A DNA stretch of 64,000 bases from CAXXOK01 sp963674895 (GCA_963674895.2 CAXXCY010000001.1:868001-932000); one strand, 5' to 3'; positions 1-9,870 are shown, numbered from the stretch's first letter. Translations and numbers: made by a program. Notes: generated by a model from the sequence alone, not told the origin.

Positions 1-458
1 GTCACGCGCAGGGTGCTGAAATCCCGCGTGGGCCGCGCGTGGATTTCCATCCGCGAGGACCAGATCGCGGCCCGCTCCCTGGGTGTGGAAACCAGCTTTT
101 ACAAAAGCCTGAACTTCATGTACGGTGCGTTCTGGGCCGGCGTGATCGGCGCCGCGTACGCCCCGTTCGTCAATTATATCGAGGCGTCGCAGTTCTCGCT
201 GGATACGGGCTTCAACGTGCTGGCGATGGTCGTGATCGGCGGCCAGGGCACGCTCATCGGCCCGATTGTCGGCAGCATCATCGTAACGGTGCTCACCGAA
301 GCCCTCCGTTTCCTGGAGGCCTGGCGGTACGTGATCTATGCCGTGATCATCATCATGATGATGTGGGTGCGGCCGCAGGGAATCGCGGGAACGTCCCACT
401 CGGTGCTTGCGGGCGGCATCATCAAGCGCAAGCCGGCGAAGGGAGGCATTGAAAAGGC

Positions 459-462
<4 letters not shown>
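1..462 (+). CDS. livM: Branched-chain amino-acid-type ABC permease LivM, 3' end
   Basis: Partial gene: the frame is open from base 1 to the stop at 462, giving about 153 C-terminal residues of an inner-membrane permease of the LivM family. The visible part has the usual 'GRAWISIREDQIAARSLGV' cytoplasmic loop, which contacts the ATPase, followed by hydrophobic segments ('FWAGVIGAAYAPF', 'GFNVLAMVVIGGQGTLIGPI', 'YVIYAVIIIMMMWV'). It overlaps the ATPase gene livG by 4 bases (ATGA), so the two are translationally coupled. The family imports leucine, isoleucine and valine, but also urea and other small amides, so the substrate is open. The binding protein and LivH presumably lie upstream of the window. 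Confidence 0.93.
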
Positions 463-1265
<803 letters not shown>

Positions 1266-1266
1266 G

Positions 1267-1989
1267 ATGAAAAAACCCCTGCTGAAGGTGGAGGACCTGA
1301 CGGTTTACTACGGCTATATCAACGCGCTCAAGGGTATCAGCATCGAGGTGGACGAGGGCGAAATCATCACCCTGATCGGTGGCAACGGCGCCGGAAAAAC
1401 CACGACTCTGATGGCCATCTCCAATCTGGTGGAGAAGGCGGGCGGCAAGGTGTATTTCAAGTCCGAGAACATTACGAAAAAAGCGCCGGAGAAGATCGTG
1501 AAGCTCGGGATCAGCCACATTCCGGAAGGGCGGAAGATATTCCCGCAGCTTACGGTGTACGAAAACCTGGTCGCCGGCACCTTCGGAAAACCCAGGATTG
1601 ACAAAAAGACGATCCAGCGCCTGGTGGAGGAGCAGTACACGATGTTCCCGCGCCTGAAGGAGCGCTCCAAACAGCCCGGCGGCAGCCTGTCCGGCGGCGA
1701 GCAGCAGATGCTGGCCATCGCCCGGGGGCTGATGATGGAGCCGGAGCTGGTGATGCTGGACGAGCCCTCGCTGGGCCTGGCGCCGATCATCGTGGAAGAG
1801 ATCTTCCAGATGATTTTAAAAATCCGCGACAAGGGCAAGACCGTGCTTTTGATCGAACAGAACGCCTCGATGGCGCTGTCGATCGCGGACCGCGGATATG
1901 TGATCGAAACCGGAAGCGTGATCCTGACCGGGACCGGCCAGGACCTGCTCGTGAACCCCGAAGTGAAACGGGCGTACCTGGGTGTGTAG
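1267..1989 (+). CDS. livF: ABC transporter ATP-binding protein LivF
   Basis: Second ATPase of the Liv importer, 240 residues. It has Walker A 'GGNGAGKTTT', the LivF hallmark 'GISHIPEGRKIFPQLTVYENL', signature 'GGSLSGGEQQMLAIARGL' and Walker B 'LVMLDEPSLGLAPIIVEEIF'. It starts at ATG 1267, one base after the livG stop. The next gene begins about 50 bases downstream, so transcription probably continues into the cysteine-desulfidase-like gene. Orientation and spacing are those of canonical livGF. Confidence 0.95.
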   Translation: MKKPLLKVEDLTVYYGYINALKGISIEVDEGEIITLIGGNGAGKTTTLMAISNLVEKAGGKVYFKSENITKKAPEKIVKLGISHIPEGRKIFPQLTVYENLVAGTFGKPRIDKKTIQRLVEEQYTMFPRLKERSKQPGGSLSGGEQQMLAIARGLMMEPELVMLDEPSLGLAPIIVEEIFQMILKIRDKGKTVLLIEQNASMALSIADRGYVIETGSVILTGTGQDLLVNPEVKRAYLGV

Positions 1990-2041
1990 CATGGGCTGCG
2001 GCGCATGCGGGAAACCCCTGGAAAAACCGATACAGCAAGGA

Positions 2042-3355
2042 ATGAGAACGATCAATCAGGATACGTATAACGCCTATGTCCGCATCATCCATGCGGAGCT
2101 GGTTCCGGCCACGGGATGCACGGAGCCCATCGCCATCGCGTACTGCGCGGCGAAGGCCCGGCAGGTTCTGGGTGCGCTCCCGGAAAAAATCTCCGTGGAC
2201 TGCAGCGGCAATATCATCAAGAACGTCAAAGGCGTGGTGGTGCCGGGCAGCGGCGGGCTGAAGGGCATCGCCGTGGCGGCGGTGCTCGGCGCCGTGGGCG
2301 GGGACCCCGACCGCGGGCTGGACGCGCTTGCCCATGTCACGGAAGAGCACAGGAAACAAACGGCCGAGCTTTTAAAGGATAAGAGCTTCTGCCGCTGCGG
2401 GATTCTCGGAGGCGACGATTCCCTGGATATCGCGGTTACGGCGGAAGGCGGCGGACATACCGCGCTGGTGAAAATCCGGGGCGAGCACACGCATATCGTA
2501 GAAATGGAACGCGATGGCGTATCCGTGTGCGCGGCGGACGCGCAGATCGGCGAGGCGCAGTACGGCGCCGGACCAGCAGGCGATGAACCCGAGCGCCTGA
2601 AGGAATACCTGAACGTCGGGGACATCCTTGCCTTTGCCGACGCCGTGGATCTGGAGCTGGTCCGAAAGCCGCTGGAGGCGCAGATCGAGGCGAACTCCAA
2701 CATCGCCCTGGAAGGGCTCAAGAACGATTACGGCGTGCGCGTAGGCAAGGCGCTGCTGAAAAAGGGCTGCGGGGGTGACCTTACCGTCCGCGCCTGCGCG
2801 CTGGCGGCGGCGGGTTCCGACGCCCGGATGAGCGGCTGCCCCATGCCCGTGGTCATCAACTCCGGCAGCGGCAACCAGGGGCTTACGGTATCGCTGCCGG
2901 TGCTGGAATACGCCAGGGGGCTGAACGCGAGCCACGACAAGCTTTTGAGGGCTTTGATCGTGTCCAACCTCATCTCCATCCACCAGAAGCGCTTTTTAGG
3001 CAACCTTTCCGCGTACTGCGGGGCCACCAGCGCCGCCTGCGGCGCCGTGTGCGGCGTTGCTTACCTGCAGGGATACGGATACGAGGCGATCGCCAACACG
3101 ATTACCAACACCATCACCACGATCGGCGGCATGGTATGCGACGGCGCAAAGCCGTCCTGCGCGGCGAAAATCGCATCGGCTCTGGACACCGCGTTTATGG
3201 CGTTCGACCTGCAGCGGGACGGGGGAGTTTTCGCCCCGGGAGAAGGGTTGGTCCGTGCCGATGTAGAAAAGACCATCCGGGCCATCGGCAGGATGGGCCG
3301 GGACGGCATGAAATCGACCGATACGGAAATATTGGGGATCATGCTGGACGATTAA
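2042..3355 (+). CDS. cyuA: L-cysteine desulfidase-like protein (UPF0597/CyuA family)
   Basis: Predicted cytoplasmic iron-sulfur enzyme of 437 residues, the length I recall for E. coli YhaM/CyuA (about 436). The family breaks L-cysteine into pyruvate, ammonia and sulfide. Hallmarks seen: 'ELVPATGCTEPIAIAYC' near the N terminus (cluster cysteine in GCTEP), 'NSGSGNQGLTVSLPV', 'GATSAACGAVCG' and 'GGMVCDGAKPSCAAKIASA'. The frame is open upstream to an ATG at 1982 inside livF, but family alignment favours ATG 2042 (AAGG just upstream); ATG 1991 is also possible. Its place after a Liv-type importer suggests the importer may carry an amino acid that this enzyme deaminates. Related proteins may act on other beta-substituted amino acids, so the cysteine assignment is by family only. 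Confidence 0.82.
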   Translation: MRTINQDTYNAYVRIIHAELVPATGCTEPIAIAYCAAKARQVLGALPEKISVDCSGNIIKNVKGVVVPGSGGLKGIAVAAVLGAVGGDPDRGLDALAHVTEEHRKQTAELLKDKSFCRCGILGGDDSLDIAVTAEGGGHTALVKIRGEHTHIVEMERDGVSVCAADAQIGEAQYGAGPAGDEPERLKEYLNVGDILAFADAVDLELVRKPLEAQIEANSNIALEGLKNDYGVRVGKALLKKGCGGDLTVRACALAAAGSDARMSGCPMPVVINSGSGNQGLTVSLPVLEYARGLNASHDKLLRALIVSNLISIHQKRFLGNLSAYCGATSAACGAVCGVAYLQGYGYEAIANTITNTITTIGGMVCDGAKPSCAAKIASALDTAFMAFDLQRDGGVFAPGEGLVRADVEKTIRAIGRMGRDGMKSTDTEILGIMLDD

Positions 3356-3417
3356 CGGCATGGGGTTCTGTGCGCAGAAGAACCGCATGCCTGAACCTTT
3401 GCTTGGGGGAGATTGGT

Positions 3418-4212
3418 CTGGAACTGGGTTTGGCAGGCAAAACGGCCGTGGTGACCGGAGCGAGCCAGGGAATCGGCCTGGCTGTTGCCCGGGCGTTCCT
3501 TGCGGAGGGCGCGCGGGTAGCCGTTTGCGCCCGCGATCAACGGAAATTGGACGAAGCCGCCGCGCTTTTATCCGCCGGGGGCGAGGTGTTCGCAATGCAA
3601 GCGGACGCGACGGACGCGGGTTCCGTGGACGCCTTTGCGGACGCCGCCGCCGAAAGGTTCGGCGGCATTCACTGCTGGGTGAACAACGTGGGCGCGAGCG
3701 TCCCCCGCGCGGGAGAGGCCTACACCGCGGAGGAGATCGCGGCCACGGAGGCGGTGTGCTTCCATTCGGCGGTCTACGGGTGCCAGGTGGCGTTCCGGCA
3801 TATGAAAGGGTCCGGCGGAGGCGCAATCGTGAACGTAAGCTCCCTGGCGGCGCGCTGCGGCACGGCGGGCCGGAGCACGCTCTACGGCCCTTTGAAGGCG
3901 GCCGTCGAACACCTGTCCGTGATGTTTGCGGCGGAGTTCGCGGCCCACGGCGTCCGGGTGAACGCCGTGCTGCCGGGATTTACCAGGACCCCGAAGGTCG
4001 CGCAGACCATTTCCGGAGAGGAGCTTGCCCGGCGCAGCGCCGGCACGCTGCTCAGAAGGCCGGCGGAGCCGGATGAGGTCGCCGGGCCGATCGTGTTTCT
4101 CTGCTCCGACAGGGCGTCGTTCATCACGGCGGCGTCTTTGGAAATTTCCGGCGGGAACAACGTGGTGCTCAACCCCGGGTATTCGTATGAACAGCAGAGG
4201 GAGGGACGATAA
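3418..4212 (+). CDS. Short-chain dehydrogenase/reductase (SDR)
   Basis: Classical SDR of about 264 residues with a Rossmann fold. The cofactor motif is 'TGASQGIG', followed by 'NNVGAS', catalytic Ser in 'VNVSSLAARCG', Tyr/Lys in 'YGPLKAA', and the C-terminal 'RRPAEPDEVAGPIVFLCSD'. No ATG lies at the right place. Frame and family length point to a CTG at 3418 (protein beginning MELGLAGKT) with GGGGGAG six bases upstream; TTG 3430 is the alternative. It oxidises or reduces a hydroxyl/keto group with NAD(P)H; the substrate is not predictable. It sits between the desulfidase-like gene and a GntR regulator in the same operon, next to DhaKL, so a keto-sugar or sugar alcohol is a reasonable guess. 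Confidence 0.88.
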   Translation: MELGLAGKTAVVTGASQGIGLAVARAFLAEGARVAVCARDQRKLDEAAALLSAGGEVFAMQADATDAGSVDAFADAAAERFGGIHCWVNNVGASVPRAGEAYTAEEIAATEAVCFHSAVYGCQVAFRHMKGSGGGAIVNVSSLAARCGTAGRSTLYGPLKAAVEHLSVMFAAEFAAHGVRVNAVLPGFTRTPKVAQTISGEELARRSAGTLLRRPAEPDEVAGPIVFLCSDRASFITAASLEISGGNNVVLNPGYSYEQQREGR

Positions 4213-4216
4213 CGGC

Positions 4217-4852
4217 ATGGAAAAACCGACGAAACCGGAAATCAAAAACGATATCGTCCAGGGTATCGTTCGCGGCGAGTATCGGGAACAGGGCTTTTTG
4301 ACCGAGCGCACGCTGATGGACAAGTACGGCGTGACCAAGTCCACCGTCCGGGACGCGCTGAGCGAGCTGCGCTGCGAAAACGTGCTCAGGAGCATCCCGC
4401 GCTTCGGGTACGAGATCGTAACGCTGACGGAAAACGAGGTGCGCAACATCCTGCAGTTCCGCGTGATGGTGGAGTGCCAGAGCCTGCCGATTGTATTTGA
4501 AAAGGCGAGTTCGAAAGAGCTGGCGGAACTGGTTGAGTTTATGAAGGGCTTGGCCCCGCACGAGGACCAGGACGTCTGGGAATCCTGGGAGGACAATTCC
4601 CAGTTCCACCTGCATCTGCTGATGCTCAGCGGCAACCGCTACTGTTACGAGCAGATCAAGCAGACCCTTTCGATTCTCAAGCGGGCGTACGCGCAGTTTT
4701 ACTGGGACAAGTGGCGGCGCGTGCGCTTCCGGTTCAACAACGACACGCACATCAAGATCACCCACGCCCTGCAGGAGAGCGACGTCGCCCTGGCCAGCCG
4801 GCTTTTGGCGCAGGATATCAACTCCTTCGGGGACGCCATGACCAGCGACTGA
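4217..4852 (+). CDS. GntR/FCD-family transcriptional regulator
   Basis: DNA-binding regulator of 211 residues. The N-terminal winged helix-turn-helix is 'GFLTERTLMDKYGVTKSTVRDAL' (written in two parts: GFLTERTLMDKYGV then TKSTVRDALSEL), with the GntR-type 'SIPRFGYEIV' wing. An FCD-like helical effector domain follows ('LQFRVMVECQSLPIVF', 'HLHLLMLSGN'). The start at ATG 4217 lies 5 bases after the SDR stop. It probably senses an intermediate of this operon. It is encoded mid-operon rather than divergently, so autoregulation of the whole unit is possible. Confidence 0.87.
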   Translation: MEKPTKPEIKNDIVQGIVRGEYREQGFLTERTLMDKYGVTKSTVRDALSELRCENVLRSIPRFGYEIVTLTENEVRNILQFRVMVECQSLPIVFEKASSKELAELVEFMKGLAPHEDQDVWESWEDNSQFHLHLLMLSGNRYCYEQIKQTLSILKRAYAQFYWDKWRRVRFRFNNDTHIKITHALQESDVALASRLLAQDINSFGDAMTSD

Positions 4853-4916
4853 AGAACAGGACCGCCGGGCATTGCCTCCGCGCGGGAAAAATAAACAACG
4901 ATAAAGAGGGGTGCGC

Positions 4917-5933
4917 ATGAAAAAAGTGATCAACAATCCGGCCGATTTCGTGGATGAGGTGCTGGAAGGCATCGTGGCCGCGTACGGGGACCAACTGAAG
5001 TTTCACCAGGGCGACCGCCGCGTGGTCTTAAACAACCATCCCGTCCGGGACGGCAAGGTGGGCATCGTGACCGGCGGCGGAAGCGGCCATCTGCCGGTGT
5101 TCCTGGGATACGTGGGCAGCGGGATGCTCGACGGCTGCGCCGTGGGCAACGTCTTCGCCTCCCCCTCCGCGCAGAAGATGGCGGACACCATCAGGGCCTG
5201 CGACCGCGGAAACGGCGTGCTTTGCCTATACGGCAACTACGGCGGCGACAACATGAACTTCGACATGGCCTGCGAGACTGTGGACCTGGAGGACGACATC
5301 AAAACCGCCACCGTGCGCGTGAAGGACGACGTCGCCTCCGCGCCCAAAGAGAACGCGGACCGCCGCCGGGGCGTCGCGGGCATGGTGTACGCGTTCAAGA
5401 TCGCCGGAGCGGCGGCGGACGAGGGCCGCACGCTTTCGGAGGTGGCGGCCGCCGCGCAGAAGGCGCTTGATAACATCCGCACCATCGGCATCGCGCTTTC
5501 GCCCTGCATCGTCCCCGAGGTCGGCAAGCCCACCTTCTCCATTGCGGACAACGAGGTGGAAATCGGCATGGGCATCCACGGCGAGCCTGGCATCGAGGTG
5601 CAGCAAATGACCACGGCGGACGCACTGACCGACGGCATGGTCGGCAAGCTGCTTGCGGATATGCCGCTTCAGGCCGGGGACACGGTGTCCGTGATGGTGA
5701 ACGGCCTGGGCGCGACGCCGCAGGAAGAGCTATTGATCGTCTACCGCCGCGTGCACCGGTTGCTGACGGAAAAGGGCGTGCGCCTGGTGATGCCGCACGT
5801 CGGCGAATACGCGACCTCCATGGAGATGGCGGGCCTTTCCGTGACCTTCTTCAAGCTGGACGGCGAGCTGGAGGCGCTGCTGCGCGCTCCCGCCAAAACC
5901 CCGTTCTATACCAACGCGAACAAAGGAGCCTAA
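4917..5933 (+). CDS. dhaK: Dihydroxyacetone kinase subunit DhaK-like
   Basis: Substrate-binding subunit of the Dha kinase family, 338 residues. It shows 'VTGGGSGHLPVFLGYVG' near the N terminus and 'EIGMGIHGEPGIEV', whose His forms the hemiaminal with the ketose in characterised DhaK. The start at ATG 4917 has AGAGGGG 5 bases upstream; a GTG at 4911 is less likely. dhaL follows one base after the stop. The known reaction is phosphorylation of dihydroxyacetone, but several DhaK relatives act on erythrulose or other ketoses. No DhaM (the PTS phosphodonor) is present, so the phosphate donor is uncertain. Confidence 0.92.
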   Translation: MKKVINNPADFVDEVLEGIVAAYGDQLKFHQGDRRVVLNNHPVRDGKVGIVTGGGSGHLPVFLGYVGSGMLDGCAVGNVFASPSAQKMADTIRACDRGNGVLCLYGNYGGDNMNFDMACETVDLEDDIKTATVRVKDDVASAPKENADRRRGVAGMVYAFKIAGAAADEGRTLSEVAAAAQKALDNIRTIGIALSPCIVPEVGKPTFSIADNEVEIGMGIHGEPGIEVQQMTTADALTDGMVGKLLADMPLQAGDTVSVMVNGLGATPQEELLIVYRRVHRLLTEKGVRLVMPHVGEYATSMEMAGLSVTFFKLDGELEALLRAPAKTPFYTNANKGA

Positions 5934-5934
5934 G

Positions 5935-6561
5935 ATGCTTGACGCAAATACGCTGAAACGCGCGATGCGCGCGGCTGCCGATACCATGGCGGAGAACCGG
6001 AGCTTCCTGATCGAGCTGGACCAGCGCAACGGGGACGGTGATCTGGGGATCTCCATGGACGAGGGGTTCGCCGCGGCGTGCAAAAGCATGGACGCGAGCG
6101 CGGAAGGGGATCTCGGCAGGCTGATGATCGGCGCAGGCAAGGCGTTTAACGAAGCCGCGCCCTCCTCGCTTGGCACCATCCTGTCGTTTATGATGATGGG
6201 CATGGCCCGTGTCCTCAAGGGGCACGAAACGGCGGACGCCGCGCTGCTTGGCGAAGCGCTGACGGGCGGCGTGGAAAAGATCATGGAGCGGGCCAACTCC
6301 AAGCCCGGTGAAAAAACGGTGCTCGACGCGCTGGAGCCCGCGGCCCGCGCCCTGTGCGCGCACGCCGCTGAAGGGTTCGGGCCCGCGCTCGCGGCCGCGA
6401 AAACCGCCGCCGCGGAGGGCGCCGAAAGCACCAAAACCATGAAGGCCGTCCACGGCCGCGCCGCCTATTACGGCGACAAGACCATCGGGTTGGTCGACGG
6501 CGGCGCCGTCGCCGGGAAGCTGATCTTTCAGGCCCTGGCGGACGCGTTTTCCGAAAGCTGA
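5935..6561 (+). CDS. dhaL: Dihydroxyacetone kinase subunit DhaL-like
   Basis: Nucleotide-binding subunit, 208 residues. The Mg-ADP site is visible as 'NGDGDLGISMDEGF' near residue 31, with 'PSSLGTILSFMMMGM' and the C-terminal 'GRAAYYGDKTIGLVDGGA'. It pairs with DhaK to phosphorylate a short ketose. In DhaM-dependent systems the bound ADP is re-phosphorylated in place; in others ATP exchanges. The sequence read here does not settle which applies. This is the last gene of the operon; a strong intrinsic terminator follows 35 bases later. Confidence 0.92.
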   Translation: MLDANTLKRAMRAAADTMAENRSFLIELDQRNGDGDLGISMDEGFAAACKSMDASAEGDLGRLMIGAGKAFNEAAPSSLGTILSFMMMGMARVLKGHETADAALLGEALTGGVEKIMERANSKPGEKTVLDALEPAARALCAHAAEGFGPALAAAKTAAAEGAESTKTMKAVHGRAAYYGDKTIGLVDGGAVAGKLIFQALADAFSES

Positions 6562-6595
6562 TTTCTTTTACAGTTCCGGGTTTACCCTCCTTTTT

Positions 6596-6633
6596 CCCGG
6601 CGCATGGCCGACATGCGCCGGGTTTCGGTTTTT
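6596..6633 (+). terminator. Intrinsic terminator after dhaL
   Basis: An 11-bp perfect stem (CCCGGCGCATG / CATGCGCCGGG) with a 5-base loop is followed by TTTCGGTTTTT. It closes the liv-dha operon and separates it from the convergent AraC gene. Confidence 0.9.
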
Positions 6634-6784
6634 CCGCCGAAGTTCAGGAAGGCTTACAATGATAGTACCTTTGAAAAAGATCCATAGGAATTCGGAGTAC
6701 TATTTCATGAGCAAATACCATATGGTACATAATAGAGTATCTGATGAAAGGCGTACAATCAACCATACCGCCCGCGCTTAAGCG

Positions 6785-7579
6785 TTACTTCCTGATTTGC
6801 TTGGGTGTAACCGAGTAATGCTTTTTAAACATTTTAATGAAATTATTCACGTCCGGGAAGCCTGATTTATAGGCGGTATCCGTAACCGTGATTTCGGAAT
6901 GCATCAGCAGATCATGCGCGTAGGACAGACGTTTCAGCTTAAGGTATTCCATAGGGGCGTAACCGGTTAAGGCCTTGAAACGGTGCGTGAGATAACTTTC
7001 GCTGATATAAAGCTCCTTTGCTATGTCCGCTATGCGCAGCTCCTCGGTAAAGTGCAGGTCTATATACATCTGCGCCTCGTGAACAATGACAGCCATTTTA
7101 TCGTTGACGTTGGGAAAACGCGAAGAATGCTCCCTGTATATCGTTACCACAAGCTGATACAGCAGGTTATCCATAAGCTTGTTTGAGTATGGGTCGGCGG
7201 TTTTGCGCTCGCTCAGCATCATTTCGAAATACCGGGGTATTTCCGGATTGCCCGCTATGTCGAATATATTGTTGAACGTTATGGGATTCCTGAATATCGT
7301 AAGCAGCTTGGGGTCCTTTAATATCAGGTTGCATTTGTCCGGTTCCATAAGCAAAAGGTAGCGGTCATATCTCTGCGATAGGATCCGCATGGAATGCACC
7401 TCGAAATTGCTGAAGCATATAAGCGATCCGGGCCCCGCGCTGTACGAGCGGTTGGCAAAGGCTATGTGCAGCTCGCCCTCGAGGATCAAAATCATCTTGT
7501 ATGTATAGAAGTGGTATTTAGGCTGTATGGGCACGTCCGTAAGACGTTCTATGCGCGTAATCGCGGACTCGTCGGCCAT
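6785..7579 (-). CDS. AraC-family transcriptional regulator
   Basis: Regulator of 264 residues. The N-terminal half is a cupin-like sensor ('HIAFANRSYSAGPGSLICF'). The C-terminal 100 residues carry two helix-turn-helix motifs: 'IADIAKELYISESYLTHRF' and 'VTDTAYKSGFPDVNNFIKM', ending 'HYSVTPKQIRK'. It starts at ATG 7579 with GGAGG 7 bases upstream and is divergent from the tct-fdrA operon, sharing a 236-bp intergenic region. By position it is the likely activator of that catabolic operon. Confidence 0.92.
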   Translation of the reverse strand: MADESAITRIERLTDVPIQPKYHFYTYKMILILEGELHIAFANRSYSAGPGSLICFSNFEVHSMRILSQRYDRYLLLMEPDKCNLILKDPKLLTIFRNPITFNNIFDIAGNPEIPRYFEMMLSERKTADPYSNKLMDNLLYQLVVTIYREHSSRFPNVNDKMAVIVHEAQMYIDLHFTEELRIADIAKELYISESYLTHRFKALTGYAPMEYLKLKRLSYAHDLLMHSEITVTDTAYKSGFPDVNNFIKMFKKHYSVTPKQIRK

Positions 7580-7662
7580 AAGGGCGCCTCCTTGCAGTGC
7601 CCGACATAAAAAAGCAGAAAAAGACGATTTTTTTGCCGCATAACTATATCGCGCATGTAGTG

Positions 7663-7691
7663 ATTGTATTATTTTATTACCGTAATGTCAA
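7663..7691 (-). promoter_or_regulatory. Promoter of the AraC-type regulator gene
   Basis: Read on the minus strand, a TTGACA box (7686-7691) is separated by 17 bases from TACAAT (7663-7668). It lies about 85 bases upstream of the regulator ATG, in the divergent region shared with tctB. Confidence 0.75.
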
Positions 7692-7815
7692 TGAGAATGA
7701 ATCGGTGAATTTGGGAAATCGATTATCCTGTGATCGCTCTTTGGAGCGCGGCGAATGGTTTGAAAACGCAGTGTGCCGGTACCGGGAGCGCATCGGACAA
7801 TAAGGAGGTGAATCC

Positions 7816-8277
7816 ATGCAGCAAGAGGAGAACCGCAAGTTATGGGGTATTGTCCGCCCGACCAATCTTGCGGTCGGGCTGGTGATCGCCGCTGTGTACG
7901 TTGCCCTGACGCTTCTGATACCCTCCAGCGTGAAGGTGCTCAAAAACGCCATGACAAACGCGCGTATCTATCCGTATATTGTGTTCATTGCCGCTACGGC
8001 GCTGGCGATCGGCTACGCGATTGCCTTCCGGGGCGTGCGGTATACGTTCGACCTCGGCATCTGGCCGATGGTGCTTGGCAGCGTCATCTACTATTTCGGC
8101 ATCCGGTCCATCGGCTTTTTTACCGCCACCTTCGTGATCATCATCTACATGATGCGGGTATGGAAATGCAAGAAATGGCTGGTTATCCTGCTTACGGCCG
8201 CGTTCACGCCGGCGGTCATCTATCTGTTTTTCACCCTGGGCATGAATATCTATATGCCCAAGGGCATACTGTTCTGA
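7816..8277 (+). CDS. tctB: Tripartite tricarboxylate transporter small membrane protein TctB
   Basis: Small integral membrane subunit, 153 residues with four predicted membrane segments ('LAVGLVIAAVYVALTLLI', 'IYPYIVFIAATALAIGYAI', 'GIWPMVLGSVIYYFGI', 'LVILLTAAFTPAVIYLFF'). It has a perfect AAGGAGG 7 bases before ATG 7816. tctA follows 19 bases after the stop. Family members help TctA move carboxylates taken from the secreted TctC protein. TctB is poorly conserved in sequence, so topology and order of genes carry the assignment. Confidence 0.87.
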   Translation: MQQEENRKLWGIVRPTNLAVGLVIAAVYVALTLLIPSSVKVLKNAMTNARIYPYIVFIAATALAIGYAIAFRGVRYTFDLGIWPMVLGSVIYYFGIRSIGFFTATFVIIIYMMRVWKCKKWLVILLTAAFTPAVIYLFFTLGMNIYMPKGILF

Positions 8278-8296
8278 TTGAGGAGGATCGTTTCGG

Positions 8297-9805
8297 ATGC
8301 AAGACTTTTTCTCCATCGTAGCCAGCACGTTTTCATTTAAGATCCTCCTGCTGATTCTGGCGGGGTCCGCGTTCGGCATGCTGATCGGCGCCATTCCGGG
8401 GCTGAACGTGACGCTTGCCGTGGCCATTATTATCCCGGTTACGTTTTACTTAAGCCCCGTGGAGGCGATGGCGCTGCTGATCGCCGTGTATAAATCGGGC
8501 ATCTACGGCGGGTCCATCTCCGCGGTTTTGCTGGGAGTTCCCGGCACGCCCGCCGCAGCCGCCACCGTGAAGGACGGGCATATGCTTGCCAAGCGCGGGC
8601 AATCCGGCAAGGCGCTGCAGGCTTCGCTGTACGCCTCGTTCTTCGGCGATATCGTCAGCAACCTCGCGCTCATTATGCTGGCGGCGTGGCTGGCGCAGTT
8701 CGCGCTCAAGTTCGGCCCGGGCGAAAACACTTTGCTTGTAGTGTTCGCGATGGTGGTCGTCAGCCTCGTTTCCGCCTCGTCGCTCATCAAAGGGATGCTG
8801 GCGTCGGTCATCGGCCTGTCGCTTGCCATCATCGGCATGGACCCGATGACCGGCAACGCGCGCTTTACCTTCGGCAATATTGAGATGATGTCCGGCATTA
8901 CGCTGATTCCGACTCTGGTGGGGCTGTTCGCGCTTTCCGAAATTTACATGGAATACTCCCGGTTCCGCCGCAATACGGGAAGTGGAATTGATACGGAGGC
9001 AGTCAAGCAGGACAGGCACAGCCGCCTGCCCGTCAGGGAATTCTTCTCGCACTGGATCACGCTGATCAAGGCCAGCCTCATCGGCGTGTTTATCGGCGCG
9101 CTGCCCGGCAGCGGCGCGGCGACCGCCTCCTTCATTTCCTACAGCGAGGCCAAGCGCTGCGCCAAGCACCCCGAGGAATTCGGGGAAGGTTCCGTGAAGG
9201 GGATCATGGCGGCCGAGGCCGCCAACAACGCCGTGACGGGCGCGACGCTCATCCCGCTGCTCACGCTGGGTATCCCGGGCGATTCCATTACCGCGATTAT
9301 GTACGGCGCACTGGTACTGCAGGGCATCACGCCGGGGCCGCTGGTGTTTACCCAGCAGGGGAACCTGATTACAGGCATCTTCATCATGCTTTTCGTCTGC
9401 TCTTTCTTCATGTTCGCGCTGGGCAAGCTGAGCATAAGCCTGCTCTCCCGCGTACTCAACGTGCCCCAGCAGATCCTGTTTCCCATTATCATGGTCGTCT
9501 GCTTCGCCGGCAGCTACGCGATCAACAACAGCATGTACGACGTGCTGGTTATGCTGATCGCCGGTGTGCTCGGATATCTGCTGAAGGTGATCGACCTGCC
9601 TGTGGCGCCCACGCTGATCGGCTTTATCCTCGGCACCCAGATGGAAAAATCGATCCTCCAATCGCTGGTCAAATCCCGCGGAAGCATGGGCATTTTCATA
9701 GGCAGCCCCATCGCCATCGGCTTTGACGTTCTGATCGTGCTGATCATCGGGTTTTATGCTTTCAAGACGCTTCGCAGGAAAAAGAAAAAGCGAAGCGCGG
9801 CGTAA
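8297..9805 (+). CDS. tctA: Tripartite tricarboxylate transporter permease TctA
   Basis: Large permease of 502 residues with about 10 to 12 membrane segments. The family signatures are present: 'GMLIGAIPGLNVTLAVAI' near the N terminus, the repeat 'GVFIGALPGSGAATASFISY' in the middle, and 'GIPGDSITAIMYGAL'. These two glycine/proline-rich loops form the pseudo-symmetric substrate path. It has GAGGAGG upstream of ATG 8297. It imports a carboxylate (citrate, tartrate, malonate-like or aromatic acids in known examples); the catabolic genes downstream argue for a multi-carboxylate or ring-derived acid. Confidence 0.95.
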   Translation: MQDFFSIVASTFSFKILLLILAGSAFGMLIGAIPGLNVTLAVAIIIPVTFYLSPVEAMALLIAVYKSGIYGGSISAVLLGVPGTPAAAATVKDGHMLAKRGQSGKALQASLYASFFGDIVSNLALIMLAAWLAQFALKFGPGENTLLVVFAMVVVSLVSASSLIKGMLASVIGLSLAIIGMDPMTGNARFTFGNIEMMSGITLIPTLVGLFALSEIYMEYSRFRRNTGSGIDTEAVKQDRHSRLPVREFFSHWITLIKASLIGVFIGALPGSGAATASFISYSEAKRCAKHPEEFGEGSVKGIMAAEAANNAVTGATLIPLLTLGIPGDSITAIMYGALVLQGITPGPLVFTQQGNLITGIFIMLFVCSFFMFALGKLSISLLSRVLNVPQQILFPIIMVVCFAGSYAINNSMYDVLVMLIAGVLGYLLKVIDLPVAPTLIGFILGTQMEKSILQSLVKSRGSMGIFIGSPIAIGFDVLIVLIIGFYAFKTLRRKKKKRSAA

Positions 9806-9870
9806 CCGCAAGCCGTTCGTTGCGCTCCCAAGGGGGCGTGAATATAACGACATTCAAGGAGGAATACACA

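Noticed and set aside
4911..4916. GTG start of dhaK two codons upstream
   Set aside because: It lies inside the ribosome site AGAGGGG; ATG 4917 has the proper spacing.
8450..9853. 467-residue minus-strand frame opposite tctA
   Set aside because: Composition is rich in His, Gln, Asp and Arg, as expected from the complement of membrane-protein codons. TctA motifs on the plus strand are clear.
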